From an uncultured Bacteroidales bacterium (GTDB lineage Bacteria; Bacteroidota; Bacteroidia; Bacteroidales; UBA932), in the NCBI GenBank assembly GCA_947305045.1, contig CAMZCW010000009.1, positions 1 to 31,158 of the forward strand: a DNA stretch of 31,158 nt. The letters are read 5' to 3'. Positions 21,422 through 29,255 of this stretch are shown here, one piece after another; position 1 is the first letter of the stretch; every line of letters begins with the position of its first letter. A program made the position numbers and the translations under genes. The notes beneath the pieces are model-generated. The model saw only the letters and a list, made by a program, of their open reading frames with translations, was not told the origin of the DNA and ran no database searches.

Positions 21422-23511
21422 TACTTCAATATCAGTTTAACGATTTGGTCGGCCTTGGCTTTGGTGCCGGGGGCGGGGGACTGCCCGGTTACGTGACCGC
21501 TGCCATCGTACTGGCAGCGCATGCCCAGGGTTTCCAGCGCATAGAGGGCGTCCTTGAGGCCATAGTTCTTCAAATCGGGCACGATCCCTTTCTTCAGGCT
21601 TATTTCCTGCTCCATCTGCGGAAGCGAAGCTGCGGGTTTGATGGTGGCGTCCCATGTTCCGTCCAGTGCGTACAGTTTGTCCACAATCTCCCGGATGGCC
21701 AGGGCGGGCTTGGTACCGCCGTAGAAGTTCCGGTGGGAAGGATAGGAGTAAACGGTGACCAGGATGGTGTACTTGGGGGCGTCGGCGGGGAAGAAGCCTA
21801 CAAAGGTTCCCTGGAATTTCTTTCTGCCATACTCGTCGCTGTAAGGGTCTGCACTCTTGCCCCTTTCCTTGGGCGAAAGCACCACGCGGGCGGTACCGGT
21901 TTTTCCGGCTACGGGCAGTTTGGCATTTCTCAGGCGTGTAGCGGTTCCTTCGTTCACCACGGAGCGGAGGGCGCGCGTGACCGTATCGGCCGTGGCCTGG
22001 GAGCAGATGCTGCTGTTCAGGGCGCTGGGCTCGAAGCGCTTGAGCACCTTGCCGTCTTTCTCCACGCTTTCTACCAGATAAGGTTTCATCATGCGGCCCT
22101 TGTTGGCAATCCCGTTGTAGAAGGTGGCAATGTGCAGGGGCGTTACCGCCACGCTATAACCATAGGCTGTGGTTCCCAGGGTGGTCCTGGACCAGCCGGG
22201 CGTTCCGGGCCGGTTGATGACCGGGGCTCCCATGCCGGTGATGTCAAAGTCAAAGGCTTCGCCAAAACGGTAAGAATACAGGTGGTCGAACATCTCCTGC
22301 GGCTTCTTTCCGTAGTAGGTTTCTGCCAGGTAGGTGAATACGTAGTTGGAAGAAATCTCGAATCCGTGCATGACGGTGATGTCACGGCGTCCGGTTTCCC
22401 GCTGGTAGTCAAGAATGTGCACGTCCTGGTTGTAGCCGCCGGGAACAAAGCCGTTGTTGGTCGGGAGCGTCTGGTCCAGGGTTTTTACGTAGCCGTCTTC
22501 CACCAGGGAAACCAGGGTGACGGTTTTCATGACGGAACCCTGTTCTCCTACTTCCCTGAGAATCAGGTTGTCTCTTTCCCAGAGGACGGTTTGGGGCGTA
22601 TCGCCACGGGAGAGGTTTACCATGGCGCGGATGGCACCGGTCTTGGCTTCCATGATAATACAGATGCCGGCACGGACTTCGTCATCGGCCTGGATCTGGG
22701 CGCGCAGGGCTTTGTCGGCGATATCCTGGAAATCCACGTTGAGGGTGGTGCGGATATCGTTGCCGTCCTGCACTTTCACCTGCATGGAGTCCAGGTCACG
22801 TACCCAGCGCTTGTTGTCTGTTACGCGGCGCCATTCGTAGCCTTCGCGGCCGTGCAGCTCGCTGTCAAAACTGGATTCCAGGCCAATGCGGTTCTGCTCT
22901 TTCACATAGCCGATTACGCGGCGGGCCAGAGAGTCGTAGGGATAAATGCGTTCTTCGTGTTTCTCCACGATGAAGCCGCCCGTGTAGGGGCCTTCCTTGA
23001 ACAAAGGGAAGGTTTTTACCTTGTCCAGGGTGCTCAGGTCCACGTTTTTCTGGATGCGCAGGTACTTGGCTCCGCGTGCACGGCCGTCTAGGATGGCTTT
23101 GGCGTAGGCATCGGCGCTCTTGTCCTTGAACTCGTTGCTCAGGTACACGGCCAGCTCGCGGGCTTTGCTCTGCCAGGCACGCTCCAGGCTGTCCTTCCCG
23201 GTCTCGGCATATTCGGCCTTGCGCACCGTGCAGTCCATGTAAATATCGTACAAAGGGGCCGATATGGCCAGCGGACGTCCGTCGCTCGCCAGGATTTTTC
23301 CGCGGACGGGATGGTCCACGTGTTTTTGCACGGCGGGGCGGAACAGATTGATGACCCGCTCGTCCACGGTGTAGGTAGCCTGGATGTGCCAGATGCGCAC
23401 CAGGATAGCCAGTCCCAGGAAGAGGAACAGCAGGGACAGGAAGAACATCACCACGTGGATTCGGTCGCGGTTTTCTATGGTGTCCTGTATTTCGCTCTGT
23501 TTGCGGCTCAT
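21421..23511 (-). CDS. ftsI: Division-specific penicillin-binding protein (class B PBP) with a C-terminal PASTA domain
   Basis: This is the septal transpeptidase that cross-links new peptidoglycan with FtsW. An N-terminal transmembrane helix (about 19-40) is followed by the dimerisation region (HPVRGKILASDGRPLA, 67-82) and the transpeptidase domain. The active-site motifs are S326-V-M-K329 (EQGSVMKTVTL), S387-S-N389 (EISSNYVF) and K537-T-G539 (PVAGKTGTARV). A PASTA domain occupies about residues 636-696 (KGIVPDLKNYGLKDALYALE and following). The length of 696 residues fits the long Bacteroidetes FtsI with PASTA. It overlaps ftsL by 4 bp and murE by one base, in dcw order. Confidence 0.94.
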   Translation of the reverse strand: MSRKQSEIQDTIENRDRIHVVMFFLSLLFLFLGLAILVRIWHIQATYTVDERVINLFRPAVQKHVDHPVRGKILASDGRPLAISAPLYDIYMDCTVRKAEYAETGKDSLERAWQSKARELAVYLSNEFKDKSADAYAKAILDGRARGAKYLRIQKNVDLSTLDKVKTFPLFKEGPYTGGFIVEKHEERIYPYDSLARRVIGYVKEQNRIGLESSFDSELHGREGYEWRRVTDNKRWVRDLDSMQVKVQDGNDIRTTLNVDFQDIADKALRAQIQADDEVRAGICIIMEAKTGAIRAMVNLSRGDTPQTVLWERDNLILREVGEQGSVMKTVTLVSLVEDGYVKTLDQTLPTNNGFVPGGYNQDVHILDYQRETGRRDITVMHGFEISSNYVFTYLAETYYGKKPQEMFDHLYSYRFGEAFDFDITGMGAPVINRPGTPGWSRTTLGTTAYGYSVAVTPLHIATFYNGIANKGRMMKPYLVESVEKDGKVLKRFEPSALNSSICSQATADTVTRALRSVVNEGTATRLRNAKLPVAGKTGTARVVLSPKERGKSADPYSDEYGRKKFQGTFVGFFPADAPKYTILVTVYSYPSHRNFYGGTKPALAIREIVDKLYALDGTWDATIKPAASLPQMEQEISLKKGIVPDLKNYGLKDALYALETLGMRCQYDGSGHVTGQSPAPGTKAKADQIVKLILK

Positions 23512-23849
23512 TTCTTCTTAATTACGGTGGCGGGTTCCTGCGGTAAAGTCAGGTTCACACCCAGTTCTTTCAGTCTTGTCTCGGCGGCCGACGCGCTGTG
23601 CAGTTTTACCAGGGCCGCTTCTTTCTCGGCATGATGAATGCGCAGCTGGTCAATGGCGGCCTGGTTGTCCCCGGCTTTGGTGAGCGTTTTGTCCACCTGC
23701 AGGCTTAGCAGGATGGTCACCCACATCAGCAGGAACAGGTACATGATGTGCATGTAGTATTTGTCGGCGCGGATACGGAGCAGGAATTCGCCGTTTCTCA
23801 GGGCTTTGAAGGCGTTTTTGACGCCCTCCCAAAGGGTACTCAGGTTCAT
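23508..23849 (-). CDS. ftsL: FtsL-like cell division protein
   Basis: This is a 113-residue bitopic protein in the ftsL position between rsmH and ftsI. A cytoplasmic region of about 32 residues (with RNGEFLLRIRADKYYMH) is followed by a transmembrane helix at about 33-50 (IMYLFLLMWVTILLSL). A periplasmic helical coil follows at about 58-92. The sequence is not closely similar to proteobacterial FtsL, so the call rests on topology, size and context. Its ATG overlaps the rsmH stop, and its own stop overlaps the ftsI ATG, both as ATGA, so all three are probably translationally coupled. It should pair with the FtsB-like protein at 6343-6669. Confidence 0.85.
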   Translation of the reverse strand: MNLSTLWEGVKNAFKALRNGEFLLRIRADKYYMHIMYLFLLMWVTILLSLQVDKTLTKAGDNQAAIDQLRIHHAEKEAALVKLHSASAAETRLKELGVNLTLPQEPATVIKKK

Positions 23850-24838
23850 TCTTCCGTCCTCCTTTCCGCTATGCGGAGCTTGGCGCTGCGGGCGCGGGTG
23901 TTCCGCTCAATTTCACTTTCTTGAGGGACGACGGGCTTGCGGTTCACGGCCTCCAGCGGCGTTTGCATGCGCCCGAAGGCGTCCTTGCGCTGCTCGCCGT
24001 CCACATTGCCCGTTTTGATGAAGTTCTTCACCATGCGGTCCTCCAGGCTGTGGTAGGTAATCACTACCAGCCGGCCGCCCGGTTTGAGGCTGCGGGTAGC
24101 GCCGTCCAGGAACTTTTCCAGGGAGCGCATTTCCTGATTGACCTCAATGCGGAGGGCCTGATATACCTTGGCCAATACTTTGTGCTCCGCGTTGCGGGGG
24201 AGCATGTTGGCAATGGCGCGGTCCAGGTCTCCGGTGGTGCGGATCGCTTCCCGGGTACGTGCCTGGACAATGAGACGGGTCATGTTTCGGGCGCCGTCCA
24301 CCTCGCCGTACAGGCGCAGGATGCGCTCCAGGTCTGACTCCGGATAACTGTTCACCACTTCTTCCGCCGTCAGACGGGCCTGCTGGTTCATGCGCATGTC
24401 CAGCGGCGCCTCCTCAAAGCGGAAGCTGAATCCCCGTCCGGCCGTATCGAACTGGTGGGAGCTCACCCCCAGGTCCGCTAACACGCCATCGAAGATCCCC
24501 GGCCCTTCCTTGTCCTCCCGAGCGCCCATCTTGTCATCCCGAGCGCCCATCTTGTCATCCCGAGCGTAGCCGAGGGATCTCCTCAGCTCTTCTGCATAAT
24601 TCTCAATAAAACGGAAGTTGTTGTGAATCAGGGTAAGCCGTTCGTCCTTGGGCGCATTGGCCAGGGCATCAGCGTCACGATCGAAAGCGATGAGCTTTCC
24701 GCCATCATGTAAGCGTGAAAGTATGGCAGCGGTGTGCCCACCGCCTCCGAAAGTGGCATCTGCATATATTCCATCGGGATTTGTGACCAGGGCGGAAATG
24801 CTTTCCGTCAGTAGCACAGGGATATGATATTCGCTCAT
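23846..24838 (-). CDS. rsmH: 16S rRNA (cytosine-1402-N4)-methyltransferase RsmH with a repeat-encoded insert
   Basis: RsmH methylates C1402 of 16S rRNA in the ribosomal P site. The SAM-binding loop DATFGGGGHTAAIL is at 27-40, and LADLGVSSHQFDTAGRGFSF (120-139) and VVITYHSLEDRMVKNF are further signature regions. Residues about 86-114 form an unusual insert, containing RDDKMGARDDKMGAREDK, in the place where homologues have a short loop between the NFRFI helix and DGVLADLG. The DNA encoding it is a known-type interspersed repeat (24552-24581) with a 21 bp tandem duplication. The frame is intact and the insert lies in a surface loop, so function is probably kept. The gene is 13 bp after mraZ. Confidence 0.94.
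   Translation of the reverse strand: MSEYHIPVLLTESISALVTNPDGIYADATFGGGGHTAAILSRLHDGGKLIAFDRDADALANAPKDERLTLIHNNFRFIENYAEELRRSLGYARDDKMGARDDKMGAREDKEGPGIFDGVLADLGVSSHQFDTAGRGFSFRFEEAPLDMRMNQQARLTAEEVVNSYPESDLERILRLYGEVDGARNMTRLIVQARTREAIRTTGDLDRAIANMLPRNAEHKVLAKVYQALRIEVNQEMRSLEKFLDGATRSLKPGGRLVVITYHSLEDRMVKNFIKTGNVDGEQRKDAFGRMQTPLEAVNRKPVVPQESEIERNTRARSAKLRIAERRTEE
24517..24581 (-). repeat. Interspersed repeat and 21 bp tandem duplication inside rsmH
   Basis: On the plus strand, 24552-24581 begins TTGTCATCCCGAGCG and ends CCGAGGGATCTC, a repeat type common between genes in Bacteroidales. Two exact 21 bp units, each starting CCCGAGCGCCCATCTTGTCA, occupy 24517-24537 and 24538-24558, and a diverged third lies at about 24496-24516. 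Each 21 bp unit encodes seven residues (R-D-D-K-M-G-A), so the frame is preserved by any change in unit number. Confidence 0.8.
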
Positions 24839-24851
24839 TCCTACTTCCTCC

Positions 24852-25316
24852 TTATCTGTTTCTGGAGGATAGTCTGGAAGCGGTCTCTTTAAACTTTTCG
24901 TCGCTCAAAAGACTGGACTTGCGCAACTCCGGATTCCAAATCTGAAGTTTGTAGCCCACACCGCCGAATACTACCTCTTTGGTAATACCTGCACCTTCCA
25001 GCAGCTCTGACGGGATGTTAAGCCGGCCCAGTTTTCCATCCAGAACCAGGGTATAAACGCCGTCATTGTACTTGGTCCAAAAGTCAGCGTCTTCCGTATT
25101 CAGTTCCGGATCAATTCCTTCCAGCACCTTATTGCTTCTGCTTTCCCATTCCTCTTCCGGGAACAGGTCAATGCAGCACTGCTGGACGTTCTTTTTCACG
25201 ACAACGGCCATGTTCTCGGACCCGCCCCGCACCATGGCGTCACGGAAGGCGGCAGGGAGCACTACACGCCCCTTGTCGTCCACTTTTCCGCTGGCTGTTC
25301 CGTAAAATCTGACCAT
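24852..25316 (-). CDS. mraZ: Transcriptional regulator MraZ
   Basis: MraZ is a DNA-binding protein that regulates the dcw operon in several bacteria. The 154-residue protein has two SpoVT-AbrB-type domains, marked by GKVDDKGRVVLPAAFRDAM (about 8-26) and GKLGRLNIPSELLEGAG (second half). I chose the ATG at 25316 (MVRFYGTASGKVDDKG). Codons 28 upstream to it are open but overlap the promoter box at 25348-25355, and the homologous part begins at this ATG. It is the first gene of the dcw operon, and autoregulation through sites upstream of its own gene is likely by analogy. I did not recognise clear MraZ-box repeats. Confidence 0.93.
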   Translation of the reverse strand: MVRFYGTASGKVDDKGRVVLPAAFRDAMVRGGSENMAVVVKKNVQQCCIDLFPEEEWESRSNKVLEGIDPELNTEDADFWTKYNDGVYTLVLDGKLGRLNIPSELLEGAGITKEVVFGGVGYKLQIWNPELRKSSLLSDEKFKETASRLSSRNR

Positions 25317-25347
25317 GGTTAAACTTAATACTTTCACGCTTTGGTCA

Positions 25348-25355
25348 CAAAGATA
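25348..25355 (-). promoter_or_regulatory. -7 box of the dcw operon promoter
   Basis: The minus strand reads TATCTTTG, a perfect TAnnTTTG match, 31 bases before the mraZ ATG. It is the only promoter-like signal I found for the 15.4 kb mraZ-ftsZ gene string. No clear -33 element was seen. Confidence 0.6.
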
Positions 25356-25430
25356 AGAAAAGTTTTCCATTTTCTTACACTTTCTTCCAAAATTTTCCAC
25401 AGATTTTTATGCTCACAAAAAGTCCCCCCC

Positions 25431-25515
25431 TCATCCTCAAAAAAGGCCATTTTCAAGGACGAGGAGGGCAAAACACAAGGCTCATCCTCGAAATCGGCCG
25501 ATTTTGAGGATGGGA
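25431..25515. repeat. Two palindromic repeats between rpoN and mraZ
   Basis: Two related palindromic sequences start with TCATCCTC, at 25431-25465 and 25482-25514. The second has a nearly perfect 30 bp palindrome (25483-25512: arm CATCCTCGAAATCGG, one mismatched pair). The first is a weaker version (TCATCCTCAAAAAAGGCC and AAGGACGAGGA). They lie after the rpoN stop and before the mraZ promoter. They could be terminators or a protein-binding site; no clean T-run follows either hairpin. Confidence 0.6.
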
Positions 25516-25533
25516 AAGAATGGAGAGGGGGGA

Positions 25534-26985
25534 TTAAAGCTCCCGGCGGAGTCGGGCTTTGGGAATGTCCAGAAGGGCGCGGTACTTGGCGATGGTGCGG
25601 CGGGCCACCTTGTAGCCCTTGGCGGCGAGTCCGTCCACCAATTCGTCATCCGTGAGCGGATTGTGCTTGTCCTCTGCGTCCACCATTTCACGGAGCGCCT
25701 TCTTGATTTCACGGGTGGAAACTTCCTCACCGTCACTGTTTTCCAGGCCTTCGGAGAAGAAGTATTTGAGCGGGAAAATGCCAAAGTGGGTTTCTATCCA
25801 CTTGCTGTTCACCACGCGGGAGATGGTGGAGATATCAAAGCCGGTAATTTCCGCGATGTCCTTCAGGACCATGGGGCGGAGGGAACTCTCGTCCCCGTCT
25901 ACAAAGTAGTCGTGCTGGTAGTCGATAATGGCGCGCATGGTGCTCTCCAGTGTGTTCTGGCGCTGGCGCAGGGCCTCAATGAACCACTTGGCGGAGTCGA
26001 TTTTCTGTTTGACGAAGCTGGCGGCGTCTTTGTCGGCCTTGTTCTCCGACACGCGGCCGGTTTCCATGATTTCCGAATACTTCTGGTTAATGCGGAGCTC
26101 CGGGATGGAAAAACGCGGCATGCTCAGCAGCAACTGACCATTTTCGTAGTCCAGACGGAAGTCCGGGACCACTTGCTGGGCCTGGTCGTTGTAGGAATCG
26201 TCAATTTGTCCGCCGGGAGAGGGATTCAGGTGCCGGATTTCTTCCAGCACGGCCTTCATTTGCTCCTCGCTCAGGTGCAAACGGCTCATGATTCTGGTGA
26301 AATGGCGGTTTTTGAAGGCGTCGAACTGGTCCCGGAGCACGCGGATGGCATTGTCGATGGCGCTTGTCCGCTTTTTGTCTTCCAACTGAATGAGGAGGCA
26401 TTCGCGGAGATCCCTGGCCCCTACACCGGAAGGCTCGAATTCCTGGATTACCCGGAGCATCTGCTCCACTTCCTCTGCACTGGCTTCTACGCCGGCGCGG
26501 AAGGCCAGGTCATCCACCAGCGATTCGATGTCCCGCCGCAGGTAGCCGTCATCGTCCAGCGAGCCGATGATGAAGGAGGCTACCGTGCGTTGATGCTCGG
26601 TGAGATTGCGGTAGCCCAGCTGTTCCAGGAGGCTTTGGGTAAAACTCTGTTTGACGGAGAAGGTGTTGTATTCCGGACGTTCGTCCTTGCCCCAGTTGTT
26701 TACATGAAGGTTGTAGGCGGGGATGTCATCGTCCTGGGAACCGTAGCTGTCTTCCAGGGAACCGTCACGCTGCTCTTTTTCTTCCACCTCCGAAATGGAG
26801 ACGTCGCGGGGTTCGTCCTCGCTTTTTTGCGGGGCATCGTCAATGACGGGATTGTCGTTCAGTACTTCCCGGACATGCTGTTCCAGGGCTTGCACCGGCA
26901 TCTCAATCAGCTTAATGGTCTGAATTTGAAGCGGTGACAGCTTCTGCTGCATTTTCTGCTCAAGTCCCTGTTTGATGGCAGCCAT
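25534..26985 (-). CDS. rpoN: RNA polymerase sigma-54 factor RpoN
   Basis: RpoN directs RNA polymerase to -24/-12 promoters, which require an AAA+ activator. The N-terminal region I activator-interacting stretch, LSPLQIQTIKLIEMPVQALE, starts at residue 16. An acidic linker follows (about 52-85), then the core-binding region. The DNA-binding part includes TGFDISTISRVVNSKWIETH (helix-turn-helix) and the RpoN box ARRTIAKYR at 461-469 near the C-terminus. The 483-residue length is normal. It is 3 bp after the SPOR gene in a three-gene operon. No sigma-54 activator or target promoter is visible in the window. Confidence 0.96.
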   Translation of the reverse strand: MAAIKQGLEQKMQQKLSPLQIQTIKLIEMPVQALEQHVREVLNDNPVIDDAPQKSEDEPRDVSISEVEEKEQRDGSLEDSYGSQDDDIPAYNLHVNNWGKDERPEYNTFSVKQSFTQSLLEQLGYRNLTEHQRTVASFIIGSLDDDGYLRRDIESLVDDLAFRAGVEASAEEVEQMLRVIQEFEPSGVGARDLRECLLIQLEDKKRTSAIDNAIRVLRDQFDAFKNRHFTRIMSRLHLSEEQMKAVLEEIRHLNPSPGGQIDDSYNDQAQQVVPDFRLDYENGQLLLSMPRFSIPELRINQKYSEIMETGRVSENKADKDAASFVKQKIDSAKWFIEALRQRQNTLESTMRAIIDYQHDYFVDGDESSLRPMVLKDIAEITGFDISTISRVVNSKWIETHFGIFPLKYFFSEGLENSDGEEVSTREIKKALREMVDAEDKHNPLTDDELVDGLAAKGYKVARRTIAKYRALLDIPKARLRREL

Positions 26986-26988
26986 GAC

Positions 26989-27447
26989 TTAGCGGGGGTA
27001 GTTGATGCTTTCCTTGATGATGAAGGCGGTAGGGTAGGTCCCCTTGAGGGCATTGTAGATGCGCAGGGCTTCGTCCTTGGAACGGAAGTCGCCCACGCTC
27101 ACCTTGTAGTTGGGGCTTTCGAAGGAACGGTACACCATGACATCCGGGAACTGATTTTTGAGCAGTTGCTCAATGGCTTCGCTCTTGTCGCGGGCCTGCG
27201 GTCCGTTGTCGTAGAATACACGGATCCGGTAGCCGGAAATGGGCTTTTCCGCGTTGTTTTGCACGTAACTCTCCAAGGCCTGCCGCACCGGGGTGGTCTG
27301 ATCCACCGTGACTCCGGGGCCCAATACGGAAAGAATATCTTTACCCACCAGGGTGGAATCTACGGGGGCGACGCAGGTGGTGTCCTGTGCCCGGGCAATC
27401 CCCGCGGCCAGCAGGACTAAAGACAGTATTAGGAGCAGTTTTTTCAT
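26989..27447 (-). CDS. Secreted SPOR domain protein
   Basis: SPOR domains bind denuded septal peptidoglycan, so this is probably a periplasmic or surface envelope protein. The 152-residue protein has a signal peptide (MKKLLLILSLVLLAAGIARA, probable cleavage after ARA at residue 20). A variable stretch to about residue 70 is followed by a SPOR domain (about 71-148), with YRIRVFYDNGPQARDKSEAI, NYKVSVGDFRSKDEALRIYN and AFIIKESINYPR, which is the characteristic spacing of Bacteroidetes SPOR proteins. It starts 2 bp after the lipoprotein gene and ends 3 bp before rpoN. The partner and exact role are unknown. Confidence 0.85.
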   Translation of the reverse strand: MKKLLLILSLVLLAAGIARAQDTTCVAPVDSTLVGKDILSVLGPGVTVDQTTPVRQALESYVQNNAEKPISGYRIRVFYDNGPQARDKSEAIEQLLKNQFPDVMVYRSFESPNYKVSVGDFRSKDEALRIYNALKGTYPTAFIIKESINYPR

Positions 27448-27449
27448 CT

Positions 27450-27920
27450 TTACTTGGTAAATTGGGAAATATCCAGGTCTCTGAAGCGGTACGGGGCGCG
27501 CAGGACACCGTTCTTCCGGAGGGCGGCCTGGATGTCAACATCTGCCGTGAGCCCTGTCAGGGAGCCTTTGGAGGCAATGACCAGCACTTCCAGAATGGAT
27601 ACGCCATCTGCCAGGGTGACGGTGCAGGGGAGGGCGTACACCTGGGAGGCCTGCCCCTCCAGTTCCATGCCCCCCGTAATAAAGTGGGCGATGTCCTTGC
27701 CCTGGTAACGGATAACGCCGGTGATGTTTTGTACGGCAAATTTCCGGGCGGGATTGTCTATGCCCAGCATGAGTTTGGCATCTACCGAACGGGGAGAAGT
27801 GGGAACAATGTAAGACACACCCACGGAAGTAATGGCAATGTCCTTCACTTTGGACATGCCGCAACTGCAGACGAGGAGAACCGCTGCAAAAAACAGGCCG
27901 ATATGTTTCAGTAGTTTCAC
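27450..27920 (-). CDS. Putative lipoprotein, LEA14-like (late embryogenesis abundant type 2) domain
   Basis: This 156-residue protein starts V/M-K-L-L-K-H-I, has a hydrophobic stretch (GLFFAAVLLV) and a lipobox ending VCSC, so it is a likely outer-membrane lipoprotein. The body resembles LEA type 2 beta-sandwich proteins (SVDAKLMLGIDNPARKFAVQ and ITGVIRYQGKDIAHF). The function is unknown. I chose the GTG at 27920 because the GTG at 27926 lies within the last base of the TACCTTTG promoter box and could not be in the transcript; no ATG is available. This start leaves five bases between the box and the start codon. The downstream genes are a SPOR protein and rpoN. Confidence 0.6.
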   Translation of the reverse strand: MKLLKHIGLFFAAVLLVCSCGMSKVKDIAITSVGVSYIVPTSPRSVDAKLMLGIDNPARKFAVQNITGVIRYQGKDIAHFITGGMELEGQASQVYALPCTVTLADGVSILEVLVIASKGSLTGLTADVDIQAALRKNGVLRAPYRFRDLDISQFTK

Positions 27921-27925
27921 GGACA

Positions 27926-27933
27926 CAAAGGTA
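27926..27933 (-). promoter_or_regulatory. -7 box for the lipoprotein-SPOR-rpoN operon
   Basis: The minus strand reads TACCTTTG. It is in the 24 bp gap between miaB and the lipoprotein start. The spacing to the GTG start is five bases, exactly as at folP, so a leaderless transcript is likely. Confidence 0.55.
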
Positions 27934-27944
27934 GTGAAATTTTT

Positions 27945-29255
27945 CTATTTACAGATAAGGGTGGCGGAAGTGCTGTCCACTACCGTTACGGTGGCGTACG
28001 TTCCCGCCTGCCTTCCCGTTGCAGGGAAAACGCACATCATGTTGTTGGAAGCGCGTCCGCACAGCTGTGCCGGATCCCGCTTGGAGGGGCCTTCCACCAG
28101 GACTTCTACGCTTTTCCCGATCATGGCTCTGTAGCGTTCCAGCGATTTACGGTTCTGCAGGTCGATAATCTCGTTTAAACGCCGATTCTTGACATCGGCG
28201 GGGACATCGTCCTGCATGGTGCGGTTGGCCAGGGTGCCCGGCCGGTCCGAATAGGCAAACATGAACGCCCAGTCAAAGCCCACTTCCTCCATGAGACTGA
28301 GGGTTTGGGCATGATCCTCTTCCGTTTCCGAGCAGAATCCGGCAATGACGTCCGTGGTGAGGCCGCAGTCCGGCATGACGCTACGGATTTTAGCCACACG
28401 TTCCAGGTACCACTCGCGGTCGTATTTGCGACGCATTTTTTCCAGCATGCGCGAACTGCCGCTTTGCACCGGCAGGTGGATGTGGTGGCAGATATTGGGA
28501 TGGGCGGCCATGGTCAGGATGACCTCGTCGCTGATATCCTTGGGATGGGAGGTGGCAAAACGTACGCGGAGGTCCGGCGCAACGGCGGCCACGCGGGCAA
28601 GCAGACCGGCGAAGTCCACCGTTTCTGTCCCGCTCTTCCACAGGTAGCTGTCCACGTTCTGTCCCAGCAGCGTAACTTCCTTATACCCTTTTTGATACAC
28701 ATCGCAGGCTTCCCGGACAATGGAATGGGCGTCACGCGAACGTTCCGCGCCACGGGTATAGGGCACCACGCAGTACGAGCACACGTTGTTGCACCCGCGC
28801 ATGATGGAAATAAAGGCCGATATGCCATTTTTGTCCGTACGGACCGGCGTAATGTCCGCGTAGGTCTCCTCACGGGAAAGGAGAACATCAATCTGCGGGC
28901 TGTCCGGCGAGATGGCCTCCAGCAGGCGGGGGAGGGAACGGTAGGCGTCCGGGCCCACCACCAGATCTACCTTCCGGGTGTCCAGCAGTTTGTCTTTCAG
29001 GCGTTCTGCCATGCAGCCCACAATGCCCACCAGCGTACCGGGACGGGCTTTGCGCTGCTGGTTGAACACCTCCAGCCTGCCCCAGATGCGTTGTTCCGCA
29101 TTGTCGCGGATGGAGCAGGTGTTGGCCATAATGAGGCTGGCCTCTTCCATGCGCTCCGTACGGGAGTATCCTGCTTTCTCCAAGATGGAAAAAATCACTT
29201 CGGTGTCATTTACATTCATCTGACACCCGTATGTCTCAATATAGACTTGCTTCAT
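27945..29255 (-). CDS. miaB: tRNA-2-methylthio-N6-dimethylallyladenosine synthase MiaB
   Basis: MiaB is a radical-SAM methylthiotransferase that modifies A37 of tRNAs that read codons starting with U. The three cysteines of the auxiliary cluster are C11 (IETYGCQMN), C47 (ANTCSIRD) and C81 (IVGCMAER). The radical-SAM cluster is C155, C159 and C162 (MRGCNNVCSYCVVPYTRG). A TRAM RNA-binding domain forms the C-terminus (about 370-436). The chosen ATG at 29255 (MKQVYIETYGCQMN) overlaps the upp stop codon as ATGA. An upstream extension lies inside upp and is rejected. The 436-residue length is normal. Confidence 0.94.
   Translation of the reverse strand: MKQVYIETYGCQMNVNDTEVIFSILEKAGYSRTERMEEASLIMANTCSIRDNAEQRIWGRLEVFNQQRKARPGTLVGIVGCMAERLKDKLLDTRKVDLVVGPDAYRSLPRLLEAISPDSPQIDVLLSREETYADITPVRTDKNGISAFISIMRGCNNVCSYCVVPYTRGAERSRDAHSIVREACDVYQKGYKEVTLLGQNVDSYLWKSGTETVDFAGLLARVAAVAPDLRVRFATSHPKDISDEVILTMAAHPNICHHIHLPVQSGSSRMLEKMRRKYDREWYLERVAKIRSVMPDCGLTTDVIAGFCSETEEDHAQTLSLMEEVGFDWAFMFAYSDRPGTLANRTMQDDVPADVKNRRLNEIIDLQNRKSLERYRAMIGKSVEVLVEGPSKRDPAQLCGRASNNMMCVFPATGRQAGTYATVTVVDSTSATLICK

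Noticed and set aside
21445..23091. 548-codon open frame opposite ftsI
   Set aside because: It is antisense to a protein with full PBP motifs, and has no domain of its own. Similar long antisense frames opposite ftsA, murC, mraY, murE and rpoN are rejected for the same reason.
24517..24581. CRISPR-like array in rsmH
   Set aside because: The 21 bp units are directly adjacent with no spacers and lie in a coding frame. No cas genes are present.
25317..25400. Longer MraZ with 28 extra N-terminal residues
   Set aside because: The extension covers the TATCTTTG promoter box and adds sequence not expected in the family.
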